A DNA stretch of 64,000 nt from Cupriavidus neocaledonicus (GCF_000372525.1 NZ_AQUR01000090.1:1-64000), one strand, 5' to 3'; counted from the first letter of the stretch, positions 34,909 to 45,311 are shown. Program-made: numbers and translations. Notes: generated by a model not told the origin, from the letters alone.

Positions 34909-34923
34909 GGGAACGCTTCTTGC
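34909..34923 (+). promoter_or_regulatory. Sigma54 promoter of the CBS-domain gene
   Basis: GGGAACGCTTCTTGC has GG-N10-GC and matches GG-x-ACG-N4-TTGC. The SDR promoter at 45297-45311 differs from it at only one base. Start of transcription would be near 34935. Confidence 0.75.
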
Positions 34924-35035
34924 GCCGCACTCGATGACGAAGCGGCGACTCCGGTGCGCCGGTGGCCCGTCGCCGCCCTCCTGACCAGGGCCCGGGCCGC
35001 ACCCGGTGCCGGTCCCGCAGCAAACGGAGCCAGCC

Positions 35036-35503
35036 ATGTTCCAGTCCCCTGCCACGCAACCCCGGGCGCCGCGGCGCGTCGTCGACATCATGACGCGCCA
35101 GCCGGCCTATATCACCCCCGATGAAACCATCCAGCATGCCGCGCAGCTGATGGCGGACCTGCACGTCGGCGCGCTGCCGGTCTGTGACGGCCGGCGCCTG
35201 GTCGGCATGCTGACCGACCGCGACATCACCGTGCGCGCCACCGCCAGCGGCCAGCCGCCGCAGGCCACGCGCGTGGCCGATGCGATGTCGCCGCAAGTGC
35301 AATGGTGTCTCGAGGACGAGTCGCTCGAGGACGCGCAGCACAAGATGGAAGCCGCGCGGGTGCGGCGCCTGCCGGTGCTCGACCACGACCACACCCTGGT
35401 GGGCATCGTGTCGCTGGGCGACCTCGCCAGCAAGGGTGCCGATACGCGCGATTCCGGCGAGACGCTGGCGTCGATCTCGACCCCTTCGGCGCCCGCGCGC
35501 TGA
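35036..35503 (+). CDS. CBS-domain protein
   Basis: The 155-residue protein consists of a CBS pair: VVDIMTRQPAYITPDETIQH with LVGMLTDRDITVRA, then VADAMSPQVQWCLEDESLED with LVGIVSLGDLASKG. Such stand-alone pairs bind AMP, ATP or NAD and often act as energy or stress sensors. It starts at the ATG at 35036 after ACGGAGCC; a GTG at 35006 is also in frame. A BON-domain gene follows after 23 bases and is probably co-transcribed. No partner enzyme is evident. Confidence 0.9.
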   Translation: MFQSPATQPRAPRRVVDIMTRQPAYITPDETIQHAAQLMADLHVGALPVCDGRRLVGMLTDRDITVRATASGQPPQATRVADAMSPQVQWCLEDESLEDAQHKMEAARVRRLPVLDHDHTLVGIVSLGDLASKGADTRDSGETLASISTPSAPAR

Positions 35504-35526
35504 AGCCGCATCGACCAGGAGCCGCG

Positions 35527-35853
35527 ATGAGCGCTACCCCTTCCGCCGATGACGAAGCCCTGCGCGTGGCCGTACGCGCCGAAATTACCGCGGCCTTCGA
35601 CGGCCGCTTTCCCGACGGCGTGACGCTCGAGGTGGCCGACCGGCGCGTGACCGTGCGCGGCTGCGTGGAAGACGTCGATACCGCGCAGCGCGTGGAAAAG
35701 GCCGCCGCTGTCAGTCCCGGCGTGCTGGGCGTGCATAACGCGCTGTCGACACGGCAGCCGCCTGCGCCCGAGCCGCAAGGGCAGCCCCCTGGCAGCGGCC
35801 GGCACGCCGACCCGGCCGACAAGCCCGCCGGGCAGGTGAACCACAAGGTCTGA
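35527..35853 (+). CDS. Small BON-domain protein
   Basis: The 108-residue protein contains one BON-like domain (LRVAVRAEITAAFDGRFPDG, VTVRGCVEDVDTAQRVE, VLGVHNAL) and a disordered proline-rich tail. It has no signal peptide, so it is cytoplasmic as read. AGGAGCCGCG precedes the ATG at 35527. It follows the CBS gene closely and shares its sigma54 promoter. A hairpin terminator follows. Confidence 0.82.
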   Translation: MSATPSADDEALRVAVRAEITAAFDGRFPDGVTLEVADRRVTVRGCVEDVDTAQRVEKAAAVSPGVLGVHNALSTRQPPAPEPQGQPPGSGRHADPADKPAGQVNHKV

Positions 35854-35868
35854 ACACGCTGAACGACA

Positions 35869-35900
35869 AGGCGCCGGAGGTCATCTCCGGCGCCTGGCGT
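35869..35900. terminator. Hairpin terminator between convergent stress genes
   Basis: AGGCGCCGGAG (35869-35879) and CTCCGGCGCCT (35885-35895) form an 11-bp perfect stem with a 5-base loop. Only a short T stretch follows, but the position between two convergent genes suits a two-way terminator. Confidence 0.6.
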
Positions 35901-35932
35901 TTACGAGGGGCTAGTAGCCCGAGCGGGGGTGC

Positions 35933-36394
35933 TCAGCCCCAGGGGTCATAGCGGTCGGCTTCCCAGTACGGCGAGATGCCGTAGTACTGGTGGATGCTGG
36001 TGGCCCATTGCGAGTCGGCCATGGTCGGCCAGTGGTCCTTGTCGAAGCCCGGCGCGGCCTTGAGGCGGTCTTTCTCGACGCCGAGCACGAAGCACTTGCG
36101 GCGCGTGTCGAGCGTCAGCGCCGACCACGGCAGCGCGAACAGCTTTTCGCCGATGCCGAGGAAGCCGCCCATGGCCAGCACGGCATAGGCGACGCGCCCG
36201 CCGAGCACGTCGATCATGATGTGGTCGATGGTGCCAATGTCGTCGCCGGCCGGGTCAACCACCTTGTTGCCCTCGAGCGTGTCGGCCGCCATCACGAACG
36301 GGCCGGGCCCCGGGGAATTGCGGTCGATGCCGCCGACGATCGAGGCGCCGTGCGGATGTTCGGCGCCGGGCGTTTCAGGTTGGACTGGATTCAT
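35933..36394 (-). CDS. PRC-barrel domain protein
   Basis: The 153-residue protein has a PRC-barrel (MAADTLEGNKVVDPAGDDIG, then TIDHIMIDVLGGRVAYAVL and FALPWSALTLD). PRC-barrel proteins in stress clusters of proteobacteria are thought to bind RNA or the membrane, but their function is not established. The C-terminus (KDHWPTMADSQWATSIHQYY) is conserved in this subgroup. The ATG at 36394 has GGAGGTATCC before it. It lies 60 bases after the GRFDS paralogue and is probably in its operon. Confidence 0.85.
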   Translation of the reverse strand: MNPVQPETPGAEHPHGASIVGGIDRNSPGPGPFVMAADTLEGNKVVDPAGDDIGTIDHIMIDVLGGRVAYAVLAMGGFLGIGEKLFALPWSALTLDTRRKCFVLGVEKDRLKAAPGFDKDHWPTMADSQWATSIHQYYGISPYWEADRYDPWG

Positions 36395-36453
36395 GGATAC
36401 CTCCTTTTGTCTGCTCGGGTAGCGGGGTGGGGCGAAATGCGAAGCGCGACGCG

Positions 36454-37041
36454 CTAGCGGCGTTCCGTGTCGGCCGGCACCGGCGGCACCAGCGGATCGA
36501 AGTCGGCCCAGCGGCCGTCGACCCACTCGCCGTCGGCGCGCTCGACATCCTTGGCGCCGCCCTGGCGCAACACGGTCGCGACCGTGTCCACCGTGGCGGT
36601 GTCGGTGCTGGTCAGGTGCGCCGCCAGCACGACCCCGGCATTGCGTACCGGCGGCTGGCCGGTGCGCGGGTTGCGCGCGGCATGGCGCGCCAGTGCCAGC
36701 GCGCCCGCGAGCGAGCCCAGGTAGGCACCCAGCCCCACCGCGAACACCAGCACCAGGATCGACAGCGGCGGCGTCGCGCCCAGCGCGGCAACCAGCGCCG
36801 CCCCGACCGCGGCACCCGCGGCAGCGCCGATCAGCACCCCGCTGATGGCGCCCACGCCCGCTTTGCGCGCGCCGGCGTCGGCGGCGTGATCGCCGCCGAT
36901 GGCATAAGCTGCGTGCTGTCCCGGCGGGTTCACGTAGAACAGGTTCAGGTCCTGGTCGGCAAACCCCTGCGCACGCAGCCGGCTTGCGGTGGTTTCGGCG
37001 GTGGCGAAGCTGTCGAAGCGGCCAGCGATGATGGCGGACAT
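36454..37041 (-). CDS. GRFDS-type stress protein with glycine-rich membrane segment
   Basis: The 195-residue protein shares its ends with the shorter product at 27127 (MSAIIAGRFDSFATAETTA; DTVATVLRQGGAKDVERA; W-V-D-G-R-W-A-DFDP). Between them lies a glycine-zipper hairpin, GVLIGAAAGAAVGAALVAAL and LSILVLVFAVGLGAYLGSL, which should insert into the inner membrane. The layout recalls heat- or general-stress membrane proteins, but I cannot name the family. AAGGAGCCACC precedes the ATG. No sigma54 element was found upstream. Confidence 0.7.
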   Translation of the reverse strand: MSAIIAGRFDSFATAETTASRLRAQGFADQDLNLFYVNPPGQHAAYAIGGDHAADAGARKAGVGAISGVLIGAAAGAAVGAALVAALGATPPLSILVLVFAVGLGAYLGSLAGALALARHAARNPRTGQPPVRNAGVVLAAHLTSTDTATVDTVATVLRQGGAKDVERADGEWVDGRWADFDPLVPPVPADTERR

Positions 37042-37148
37042 GGTGGCTCCTTTTCGTTCATCGATGCGGTCGGAACCGCGGCGGGGCTGGTGGCAGCCGC
37101 GCCGCGGCGCTTGGACTCAAGGTGGACTAAAGGGGGCAGGCACGCTCC

Positions 37149-37931
<783 letters not shown>

Positions 37932-37949
37932 TTAGGGTGCTTGATCCAT

Positions 37950-37964
37950 GCAAGGGGCGGGCCA
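37950..37964 (-). promoter_or_regulatory. Sigma54 promoter of the H1-like gene
   Basis: Minus-strand TGGCCCGCCCCTTGC has GG-N10-GC with a perfect TTGC and five of seven -24 positions. Transcription would begin near 37938, 25 bases before the ATG. Confidence 0.7.
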
Positions 37965-38094
37965 GAACGTTGTCAGCGGCCCTGCACGCAGGCAGGCGCC
38001 GCAGCGCCCGTGTGAACGCTGCCGTACCATGGCGCGCGCCGGCCGCGCGGTGGCGTCGCGGGCAAGTGGTACGCGTAGCGTTGGCGACGGCCTG

Positions 38095-38109
38095 GTAAAA
38101 ACTACATCG
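38095..38109. promoter_or_regulatory. GTAA-N4-TACATCG element upstream of the H1-like gene
   Basis: GTAAAAACTACATCG matches the GTAACCCTTACATCG block at 28763-28777 in its first four and last seven bases. It sits 130 bases upstream of the sigma54 promoter at 37950, a suitable distance for an enhancer. Confidence 0.45.
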
Positions 38110-38130
38110 ACCTCGGCAGCGGGACCGCCT

Positions 38131-39036
38131 TCAGGCCTGGCGCATATGCCGCGGAAACCGGACCGCGATGCAGACGCTGACCTTGTCGCTGTCGCAGCCG
38201 TCGCTCTCCGCGCTCAGCACCGCGCCATGCATTTCCACCATGCGCCGCGTCAGCAGCAGTGCGCTGCTTTGCCGGGACGGCGGCTCGCCGCCCTGCGGCG
38301 GGCGGCGGCCGAAGAAGTCAGTCAGCGCCGCCAGCCGGCTCGCGCCGCGTTGCGAATCCAGCGGCGGGCTTTCGGTAATGCGCAGCTTGACGTAGTCGGG
38401 CTCGCTGGACAGGTGCACGCTGACCGCGCCGCCCGTGGGCGCGCGCCAGATGCAGTGCACCAGCAGGTGCCGCAGCAACGGCGCCAGCCGCGTGGCATCC
38501 CCGTCGATCCGGTAGGCGCCGGCATCCGGCGCGTCCGGCGCGGTGGCTGTGCTTGCAGCGTCCGAGCATATCGCGGAGCCGTCCGCGCTCAGCGGCGACA
38601 GCAGCACGCCGCGCGCCTCGGCCGCATGGCGCCGGTCGGCAATGGCCTGCAGCGCCAGCACGCGCAGGTCCAGCTGCTGCCAGCGCGGCGGCGCCTCGTC
38701 GGCGAGCAGCCGCACCCCTTCTTCCATTTCCTCGATCAGCGCGAGCTGCTGCTGCATGCCCGAGCGGATGCCGTCGAGCGCGCGCTGCGCCGGCGCCGGC
38801 GTGGTATCGAAGGCGCGGTCCAGCACATAGGCCCAGCTCTGGATGGCGTTCAGCGACGAGCGCAGGTCATGCGCGGATTGCTCGATCAGCGTGCTGACCT
38901 CCTGCACGCTGCGCACTGGCAGGGCGCTGCCGTTGCCGGCCGCGGCCTGCGCGTTCGGCACCTGCGCATCGGACGACTGCGCGGAATCTGGCTCGGAGGT
39001 GCCCGGCAAGCCGGACGGCGGAGATAGCTGCGTCAT
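38131..39036 (-). CDS. Histidine kinase-like protein with a degenerate ATP-binding domain
   Basis: The 301-residue soluble protein has an intact H-box (QSAHDLRSSLNAIQSWAYVL) in a HisKA-type helix pair. The ATP-binding half is damaged: the N-box asparagines are replaced (LLRHLLVHCIWRAPTGG), no DxGxG motif exists, and the second glycine box reads SSALLLTRRMVEMHGA. It cannot be expected to bind ATP normally. It may receive phosphate from other kinases or act as a dimer partner. It lies 159 bases after a sigma54 response regulator in the same direction and may work with it. Confidence 0.75.
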   Translation of the reverse strand: MTQLSPPSGLPGTSEPDSAQSSDAQVPNAQAAAGNGSALPVRSVQEVSTLIEQSAHDLRSSLNAIQSWAYVLDRAFDTTPAPAQRALDGIRSGMQQQLALIEEMEEGVRLLADEAPPRWQQLDLRVLALQAIADRRHAAEARGVLLSPLSADGSAICSDAASTATAPDAPDAGAYRIDGDATRLAPLLRHLLVHCIWRAPTGGAVSVHLSSEPDYVKLRITESPPLDSQRGASRLAALTDFFGRRPPQGGEPPSRQSSALLLTRRMVEMHGAVLSAESDGCDSDKVSVCIAVRFPRHMRQA

Positions 39037-39195
39037 GTGCGGATCGGCCGCAACGGCCCGTGGACATGGCAGGCCGGATCGGCCGGAGACATTGCCCTGC
39101 TCGGAAGCAAGAAACGTGCTCCACGCGCCCAGCCCGTCACCGGGGTCGCCGCGCGCCCCCGCCATCCCCGTGGTCCCAAGCCATGGCCCACGCCG

Positions 39196-40596
39196 TCATC
39201 CGGTTGCGGACGGACCCGAGTCATTGCGCGAGGCGCGCAACCACTCTGGCAATTCGCCACGGGCGGCATAATCTTCCAGCCGGTTGTACAAAGTCTTCAG
39301 GCTGATGCCGAGGATCTCCGCGGCGTGCTTCTTGACCCCCGCGCACTGTTCCAGCGTGGCGAAGATCAGCTGGCGGTCGGCGTCGGCCAGCGACATCCCC
39401 ACCGGCACCGACACCACCGCCGCGCCCGGCGCCTGCGTGGCCGCGACCTGCAGCGGCACCTGCGCCTCGGTGATGAGATCGTCGTCGGCCATGATGAAGG
39501 CGCGCTGGACGAAGTTGCGCAGCTCGCGCACGTTGCCAGGCCATGCATGCAGGCGCAGGCTGTCGAGCACATTGGGCGCGAAGCGGCGCTGCACGCCCTG
39601 CTCGGCATTGAGCTGGTCCAGCATCATGTTGGCGATCTGGATCACGTCGTCGCCGCGCGCGCGCAGCGGCGGCAGCTCCACCGGAAACACGTTGAGGCGG
39701 TGGAACAGGTCGGCGCGCAGCTTGCCGTCGGCGACTGCTTCCTCGGGGTTGCGGTTGGTGGCCGCCAGCACGCGCACGTCGGCATGGCATTCGCGGTTGG
39801 TGCCCACCCGCATGAAGGTGCCGGTCTCGAGCACCCGCAGCAGCTTGACCTGCAGCTCGGCGGGCATCTCGGTGATCTCGTCCAGGAACAGCGTGCCGCC
39901 GTCGGCGCGCTCGAAATAGCCCTTGTGCTGGCGGTCGGCGCCGGTAAAGCTGCCGCGCTCGTGGCCGAACATCTCGCTTTCTATCAGCGTGGGCGAGATC
40001 GCGCCGCAGTTCACCGCCAGGAACGGCTGGCGCCGGCGCGCCGAGAGTTCGTGCACGGTCTGCGCAGCCAGCTCCTTGCCGGTGCCGCTTTCGCCGATCA
40101 GCAACACCGTGGCCTCGGTGGGCGCAACGCGCGCCAGCTGGTCGTAGACCGCCTGCATCACCTCGGAGCTGCCCATCAGGCGCCCGAAGCGGCCGTAGCG
40201 GCGCAATTCGCCGCGCAGCGAATGGATCTCGGCGCGCAGCTCGCCGGTGGTGGCGAGGCGCTTGAGCACGGTCTGCAGGCGCGCGACGTTGATGGGCTTG
40301 ACCAGGTAATCGGTGGCGCCGGCGCGCAGCGCTTCCACCGCGCTTTCCACGCTGGCGTAGCCGGTGGTCAGGATCACCTCGACGCCGGAGGCGCCGACCT
40401 CCTCGAACAGTTCCATGCCGTTGCCGTCCGGCAGGCGCAGGTCGGCCACGATGGCTTCCGGCATGCGCCAGCCGATCTGCAGCCGCGCTTCACGCAGCGT
40501 GCCGGCGGTGGCGGAGGTGAAGCCTTCCATGGCTACGATCTCGGCCAGGGCGGCGCATGCGTTTTCGTCGTCATCGACAATCAGGATGTGGGGCAT
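39196..40596 (-). CDS. NtrC-family sigma54-dependent response regulator
   Basis: The 466-residue protein has a receiver domain (D8-D10 pocket, phosphorylated D52 in VADLRLPDG, and YLVKP), an AAA+ sigma54 domain (Walker A GESGTGKE, loop [15 protein letters not shown]) and a Fis-type helix-turn-helix with [11 protein letters not shown]. The final recognition helix is the same as in the divergent activator at 40861. A kinase partner is not fixed: the degenerate kinase downstream and two hybrid kinases are nearby. It is a prime candidate to control the sigma54 promoters of this island. Confidence 0.92.
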   Translation of the reverse strand: MPHILIVDDDENACAALAEIVAMEGFTSATAGTLREARLQIGWRMPEAIVADLRLPDGNGMELFEEVGASGVEVILTTGYASVESAVEALRAGATDYLVKPINVARLQTVLKRLATTGELRAEIHSLRGELRRYGRFGRLMGSSEVMQAVYDQLARVAPTEATVLLIGESGTGKELAAQTVHELSARRRQPFLAVNCGAISPTLIESEMFGHERGSFTGADRQHKGYFERADGGTLFLDEITEMPAELQVKLLRVLETGTFMRVGTNRECHADVRVLAATNRNPEEAVADGKLRADLFHRLNVFPVELPPLRARGDDVIQIANMMLDQLNAEQGVQRRFAPNVLDSLRLHAWPGNVRELRNFVQRAFIMADDDLITEAQVPLQVAATQAPGAAVVSVPVGMSLADADRQLIFATLEQCAGVKKHAAEILGISLKTLYNRLEDYAARGELPEWLRASRNDSGPSATG

Positions 40597-40654
40597 ACGA
40601 TCCGTCAGTGAGACCTAATGGAAACTCAAGGCAAAGCCCCGGGCGCTGCCTTCC

Positions 40655-40669
40655 GCAACCGCAACACCG
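40655..40669 (-). promoter_or_regulatory. Possible sigma54 promoter of the NtrC-type regulator
   Basis: Minus-strand CGGTGTTGCGGTTGC has GG-N10-GC and a perfect TTGC -12 box but lacks the usual CAC after GG. It lies 59 bases before the ATG. The match is moderate. Confidence 0.35.
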
Positions 40670-40816
40670 ACCGGCGCAGGGTCTGCGGAAATCCGCCGGC
40701 GCGCCTCATGCGTGGCGCGTACGGCAGCCATGGCAGGGACAGGAGGCACGGCCCTGACTGCGGATTCTGGTCCGCGGGGCGGGTCCACACTGCGTAATGC
40801 CAGTCTAAGCCCGGGC

Positions 40817-40831
40817 AGGCACGGTCGTTGC
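40817..40831 (+). promoter_or_regulatory. Sigma54 promoter of the orphan activator gene
   Basis: AGGCACGGTCGTTGC matches GGCACG-N4-TTGC exactly. The predicted start near 40843 is 18 bases before the TTG at 40861, so the gene of a sigma54 activator is itself sigma54-dependent. Confidence 0.8.
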
Positions 40832-40860
40832 CGGTGTCCGTCTGACACAGCTGTCGGAAG

Positions 40861-42039
40861 TTGCCGCGCAAGCGCGCGCCGCTATGGCAAGCCCCCACGC
40901 CAAAGGCTAGCATAGGAACTTCTCCCGGCAACCCGCCACGTGCAACCCTCGATCGGCCGATTTCGGGCCAGCAACCCGTGCCAGTGACCGCCAGCACTTC
41001 GCGGCGCAGCAACGCCGCCGCCCCTTCCAGCCACGCCGCCAGCCACGCCGCCGGCACCGCGCCGGCCAGCGAACCCGCGCCGCGCCGTGCCGTGCCGTCG
41101 CAGGTGTCGCTGCTGTGGGAAAGCACCGCGCCCGCGATGCAGCGCCTGCTGGCGCAGATCGAGCGCGTGGCGCCCACCGATGTCACCATGCTGGCCGTGG
41201 GGGAAAGCGGCTCGGGCAAGGAAGTGGTGGCGCGCGCGGTGCATGAGCGCAGCGCCCGTCGCAACGGCCCCTTCATTGCCGTCAACTGCGGCGCGATCCA
41301 GCCCACGCTGATCGAATCCGAACTGTTCGGCCATGAAAAGGGCGGCTTTACCGGCGCCATCGAGCAGAAGGCGGGCTACTTCGAGCAGGCCCAGGGCGGC
41401 ACGCTGTTCCTGGACGAAGTCACCGAAATGCCGCTGGAGATGCAGATCAAGCTGCTGCGCGTGCTGGAAGGCCGCACCTTCCACCGCGTCGGCGGCGATA
41501 CGCTGATCGCCACCGACGTGCGCATCCTGGCGGCCACCAACCGCGACCCGGTGGAAGCCGTGCGCGGCGGCCAGCTGCGCGAGGACCTGCTGTACCGGCT
41601 CGCGGTGTTCCCGTTGCATATCCCGCCGCTGCGCGAGCGGCCCGACGACATCGTGCCGCTGGCACGCCACTTCCTGGCCGAATACAACGCCATGGAGCGC
41701 ACCGACAAGAGCTTTTCGGCGGGGTCGCTCGACCGCCTGGTGCGCTACGACTGGCCCGGCAATGTGCGCGAACTGAAGAACGCGGTCTACCGCGCCTTTA
41801 TCCTCGCCGACAAGGTGGTGGAGATCGGCAATCCCAACCTCGCCACGCAGGCGCCGCGCCCGACCACCGTCGACGGCGTGGTCAACGTGCGCGTCGGCAC
41901 CACGCTGGCCGACACCCAGCGCGAGATCATCATGGCGACGCTGGCGCGCTTCGACGGCGACAAGCGCCAGGCCGCGCGCGCCCTCGGCATCAGCCTGAAG
42001 ACGCTCTACAACCGGCTCGACGCCTACCGCTCCTTGTGA
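40861..42039 (+). CDS. Orphan sigma54 activator lacking a sensor domain
   Basis: The product is an AAA+ sigma54 activator with Walker A GESGSGKE, loop [15 protein letters not shown], and a Fis-type helix-turn-helix ending [16 protein letters not shown]. The N-terminus is only about 80 disordered residues, with no receiver, GAF or PAS domain, as in PspF. Activity must therefore be set by its amount or by a partner protein. No ATG precedes the domain; TTG 40861 and GTGs at 40978 and 40984 are possible starts. Its recognition helix matches that of the divergent regulator at 39196. Confidence 0.88.
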   Translation: MPRKRAPLWQAPTPKASIGTSPGNPPRATLDRPISGQQPVPVTASTSRRSNAAAPSSHAASHAAGTAPASEPAPRRAVPSQVSLLWESTAPAMQRLLAQIERVAPTDVTMLAVGESGSGKEVVARAVHERSARRNGPFIAVNCGAIQPTLIESELFGHEKGGFTGAIEQKAGYFEQAQGGTLFLDEVTEMPLEMQIKLLRVLEGRTFHRVGGDTLIATDVRILAATNRDPVEAVRGGQLREDLLYRLAVFPLHIPPLRERPDDIVPLARHFLAEYNAMERTDKSFSAGSLDRLVRYDWPGNVRELKNAVYRAFILADKVVEIGNPNLATQAPRPTTVDGVVNVRVGTTLADTQREIIMATLARFDGDKRQAARALGISLKTLYNRLDAYRSL

Positions 42040-44051
42040 GGCGCCGGGGCCGGCCCCACGGGGCTTGCCGGCACCGGCTCGGCCAGGGCCCGCGACAGGG
42101 CCTCGATCGACAGCGGCTTGGTCAGGTGTGCATCGAAGCCGGCCTCCCGGCTGCGGCGCTGGTCTTCGGCGGTGCCGCGCCCCGACAGCGCGAGGAACTG
42201 CACCACGTGGCCGCGCAAAGCCTTGCGCAGCGCTTCCAGGACTTCATAGCCCGACATGTCGGGCATCTGCAGGTCCAGCAGCACGCAGTCGGGCCGGAAC
42301 GACGTGGCCACGCCGAGCGCCTGCTGGCCGCTGTGCGCAGCCTGGGCTTCGTGGCCGAGCAGGATCAGCAGTTCGGCCATGCTGTCGGCGGAGTCGGCAT
42401 TGTCGTCGACCACCAGCACGCGCCGGCGCGGCGCCTTGCCCGGCGCCGGCGCGGCGGCCTCGGCCGGACGCGCGCTGGCGCGCGGCAGGATCACGGTGAA
42501 GGTGCTGCCCTTGCCCGCGCCCGCGCTGTCGGCCTGGATCGCGCCACCATGCGCTTCGAGGATGGCCTTGGCCAGCGCCAGGCCGATGCCAAGCCCGCTG
42601 CGGCTGCCGGCGTCGCTTTCCTGCGCGAACAGGTTGAAGATCCGGTCCAGCGCCGCGTGTTCCAGCCCGCGGCCGGTATCCGACACCGCGGTGATCACGC
42701 GCGCCGGCTCGACGCTGACCTGCACGCTGATGGTCCCCCCGCGCGGCGTGTACTTGGCCGCATTGCTGAGCAGGTTCAACAGCACCTGACCGAGCCGCGC
42801 GGCATCGGCCCGCACATAGGGCGAGACCTCGGGCAGCGCCACCACCAGCTGCTGGCCGGACGCTTCCAGCGTGGGACGGATCGCTTCGAGGCTGGTGGTG
42901 ACCACGTCGTTGTACGACGTCGGCGTCAGTTCCATCTTGAGCTTGCCGGCGGTCACGCGGCCCACGTCGAGCAGGTCGTTGACCAGCCGCTCCACCTGGC
43001 GCAGCTGGCGGTCGATGATCTCGGCGCAGCGGCGCACGCGCGGCCCGGCGTCGGCGGTCAGCACGATCACTTCCACGGCATTGCGCACCGGCGCCAGCGG
43101 GTTACGCAGCTCGTGGGCGAGGATGGCGAGGAAGGACTGCAGCCGGCGGTTGCCGGCATCGAGCATTTCCAGCCGCAGCGCATCGCTGAGGTCGCGCGCG
43201 GTCCACAGCAGGCTTTCCGGGCACCCCGCCGCGTCGCGCACCAGCACCATGCGCGTGGCGCAGCGCACCACCGAGCCGTCCTTGCGCGCCAGGCGTTCTT
43301 CGCCGGCCCATTGGCCGCAGGCCCGCGCCGCTTCCAGCGCCGCCTGCGGGCGGCCCGCGGCGGCATCCTGGCGGGTATAGAGCCAGGCCAGCGGCTGGCC
43401 CGCCGCCTCTTCCGCGGTGTGGCCGGCAAGCGCGCGCGCGCCCGCGTTCCAGCTGCGGATGGTGCCGTCGAGCGAGAGTTCGCACACCGCCGTGCAGGGC
43501 AGGTTCTCGGCCAGCAGGCGCAGCTTGTCGCCGGCCAGGCGCGCTTGGTCGGCGGCGGCCTGCTGCACCGTGGTGTCACGGCACGAGACGATAAAGCCGG
43601 CGCCCGCGGCGCCGTCGGCAAACCCGCCTGCCGCACCTGGCGCAGGGGGCGACAGCTCGGCGATGCCGATGCGCCGCATCTCGCAGCGGGCGCGCAGCAG
43701 GCTGCCGTCGCGGCGCACGCGCCAGCCTTCATCCTGCGCCTGGCCGGCCTGCGCGGCCGCATCCAGCCATTGCTGCGGCAGCCCGGCGGCAACGTCTTCG
43801 GCACGGTGCAGCCGCGAAACATGGCAGCCGGCGATCTCCGCGGCACTGTAGCCGAACAGCCGGCGCGCCGGCTCGGGCCACGCCACGATCACGCCATGCG
43901 CGTCGAGCTCGAACACCGCGCAGTCCTGCACCGCGTCGAGCAGGCGGCGATACCGTTGCGCCAGTTGCGCAGCTTCATCCTCCGGCGCCAGGCCGGCGGA
44001 GGCTTCCAGCAGGGTCGAGCGAACTTCGCTTGCCACTTGCAGCCCGGACAT
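42024..44051 (-). CDS. Hybrid sensor kinase, PAS-PAS-HisKA-HATPase-REC
   Basis: The 675-residue soluble kinase has two PAS domains (about residues 30-160 and 175-290), an intact H-box [18 protein letters not shown] site ([36 protein letters not shown]) and a C-terminal receiver ([28 protein letters not shown]). There are no membrane helices, so it senses a cytoplasmic signal such as redox state. It converges on the orphan activator gene, sharing 16 bases at the 3' ends. The receiver suggests a phosphorelay, but no Hpt protein is in the window. The ATG at 44051 starts [10 protein letters not shown]. Confidence 0.9.
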   Translation of the reverse strand: MSGLQVASEVRSTLLEASAGLAPEDEAAQLAQRYRRLLDAVQDCAVFELDAHGVIVAWPEPARRLFGYSAAEIAGCHVSRLHRAEDVAAGLPQQWLDAAAQAGQAQDEGWRVRRDGSLLRARCEMRRIGIAELSPPAPGAAGGFADGAAGAGFIVSCRDTTVQQAAADQARLAGDKLRLLAENLPCTAVCELSLDGTIRSWNAGARALAGHTAEEAAGQPLAWLYTRQDAAAGRPQAALEAARACGQWAGEERLARKDGSVVRCATRMVLVRDAAGCPESLLWTARDLSDALRLEMLDAGNRRLQSFLAILAHELRNPLAPVRNAVEVIVLTADAGPRVRRCAEIIDRQLRQVERLVNDLLDVGRVTAGKLKMELTPTSYNDVVTTSLEAIRPTLEASGQQLVVALPEVSPYVRADAARLGQVLLNLLSNAAKYTPRGGTISVQVSVEPARVITAVSDTGRGLEHAALDRIFNLFAQESDAGSRSGLGIGLALAKAILEAHGGAIQADSAGAGKGSTFTVILPRASARPAEAAAPAPGKAPRRRVLVVDDNADSADSMAELLILLGHEAQAAHSGQQALGVATSFRPDCVLLDLQMPDMSGYEVLEALRKALRGHVVQFLALSGRGTAEDQRRSREAGFDAHLTKPLSIEALSRALAEPVPASPVGPAPAPHKER

Positions 44052-44234
44052 GTGGACCTTCGGTAGGGTGGGATTGACGGCGGCAGGCCCGTGTCGCCGC
44101 ACAGGGCCAAATGCCCGCGAACGCGGGCATTGCCAGTCAATGATAGGCGCTCGCGGCCCATGCGCCACCCGATATGGTGGCGCAGGACGCGCAGCGGCGG
44201 GCCGCGAACCAGGCCGCGCCACGCCGGCGGGGCG

Positions 44235-45239
44235 CTAGCGGCGGCGCAGCTGGACCATTGCCGCGACCGCGGCCGAGGCCCCCACCACCAGCGCGGTGGT
44301 CAGCATCGGGTAGCGCGCGGTAGTGGTGTAGGGGCAGGAGTGCAGCGCGGCGCGGGTGCCGGTGCGCTCCTGCAGGCCGCTGCCGCTGCCGTAGAGGGTA
44401 TTGTCCTCGAGCGGGCCGGCCGGATGGCGGGTCTGCTGCGCGCGGCCCATGAAGCGGCGCATGAAGCGGTCGAAGGTGTGCGGCGCATGGTACGCGGCGG
44501 CCGAGAAGGCCTTGGCCGCCGCGCCGACGAACAGCTCGCGGCGCGGGTTTTCCGCGGCGAACAGGATCGCATCCGCGGCCAGCGCCGGGTCATACAGCGG
44601 CGGCGGCAGGCGCGGCTCGACGTCGAGGAAGTTCTTGGCGTGCATGGCCAGCGGGGTTTCCAGGCCGGCGGGCTTGATCAGGGTCACGCTGACCGGGGCC
44701 TGCTCCTGCTCCAGCTCCAGCCGCAGCGAATCGGTGAAGCCCTTGATCGCGTGCTGCGAGGCCGAGTAGGCGCTCTGCAGCGGCATCGGGCCGTCGGCGG
44801 CCTCGCTGCCCATGTTGATGATGGCGCCGCCACGCTCGCGCAGGTGCGCCGCGGCCGCCAGCGAGCCGTGCACGGTGCCCCAGTAATTGGTGTCGAACAG
44901 CCGCCGCTGGTCTTCCAGCGGCACGTCGCAATGGCGCCCGAAGATGGTCACGCCGGCATTGTTGATCCAGGTGTCGAAGCCACCGAAGCGCTCGATCGCG
45001 GCATGCGCCACCTTGCCGACCTCATCGTGCCGGCCGACATCGGCGACCACGGTGATCACTTCGGTGCCCTGCTCGCGCAACTCTTCCGCCAGCTGGTGCA
45101 GCGACCCCTCGCTGCGCGCCACCAGCACCAGTCGTGCGCCCTGCTGCGCCGCCTTGCGCGCAGTGACCAGCCCGACGCCACTGCTGGCGCCGGTCAGCAC
45201 CATGACCTGCGAGCTGATTCTCTTCAAGGTGGGTTTCAT
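44235..45239 (-). CDS. Short-chain dehydrogenase with a C-terminal membrane helix
   Basis: The 334-residue SDR has the NAD(P) site VLTGASSGVGLVTAR, NNAG, and the catalytic S and Y-x3-K region GSEAADGPMPLQSAYSASQH followed by K. It is longer than classical SDRs by about 80 residues: the tail ends in LTTALVVGASAAVAAMVQL, a probable membrane anchor. The subgroup resembles DltE-like reductases of unknown substrate. A sigma54 promoter lies 58 bases upstream. It is divergent from ligD. Confidence 0.87.
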   Translation of the reverse strand: MKPTLKRISSQVMVLTGASSGVGLVTARKAAQQGARLVLVARSEGSLHQLAEELREQGTEVITVVADVGRHDEVGKVAHAAIERFGGFDTWINNAGVTIFGRHCDVPLEDQRRLFDTNYWGTVHGSLAAAAHLRERGGAIINMGSEAADGPMPLQSAYSASQHAIKGFTDSLRLELEQEQAPVSVTLIKPAGLETPLAMHAKNFLDVEPRLPPPLYDPALAADAILFAAENPRRELFVGAAAKAFSAAAYHAPHTFDRFMRRFMGRAQQTRHPAGPLEDNTLYGSGSGLQERTGTRAALHSCPYTTTARYPMLTTALVVGASAAVAAMVQLRRR

Positions 45240-45296
45240 CTGCCCTTCCTCCAGTGGGGAGGCCCGGCCCGGCGCCGGGCGTATCGGTCGAAAGTC

Positions 45297-45311
45297 GCAA
45301 GGAGCGTTCCC
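45297..45311 (-). promoter_or_regulatory. Sigma54 promoter of the second SDR gene
   Basis: Minus-strand GGGAACGCTCCTTGC has GG-N10-GC and differs from the CBS gene promoter (34909-34923) at one spacer base only. Transcription would begin near 45285, 46 bases before the ATG. Confidence 0.75.

Noticed and set aside
36454-37148. A sigma54 promoter for the glycine-zipper GRFDS gene
   Set aside because: I searched the gap on the minus strand for GG-N10-GC with TTGC and found no acceptable match, so this gene is left out of the proposed regulon.
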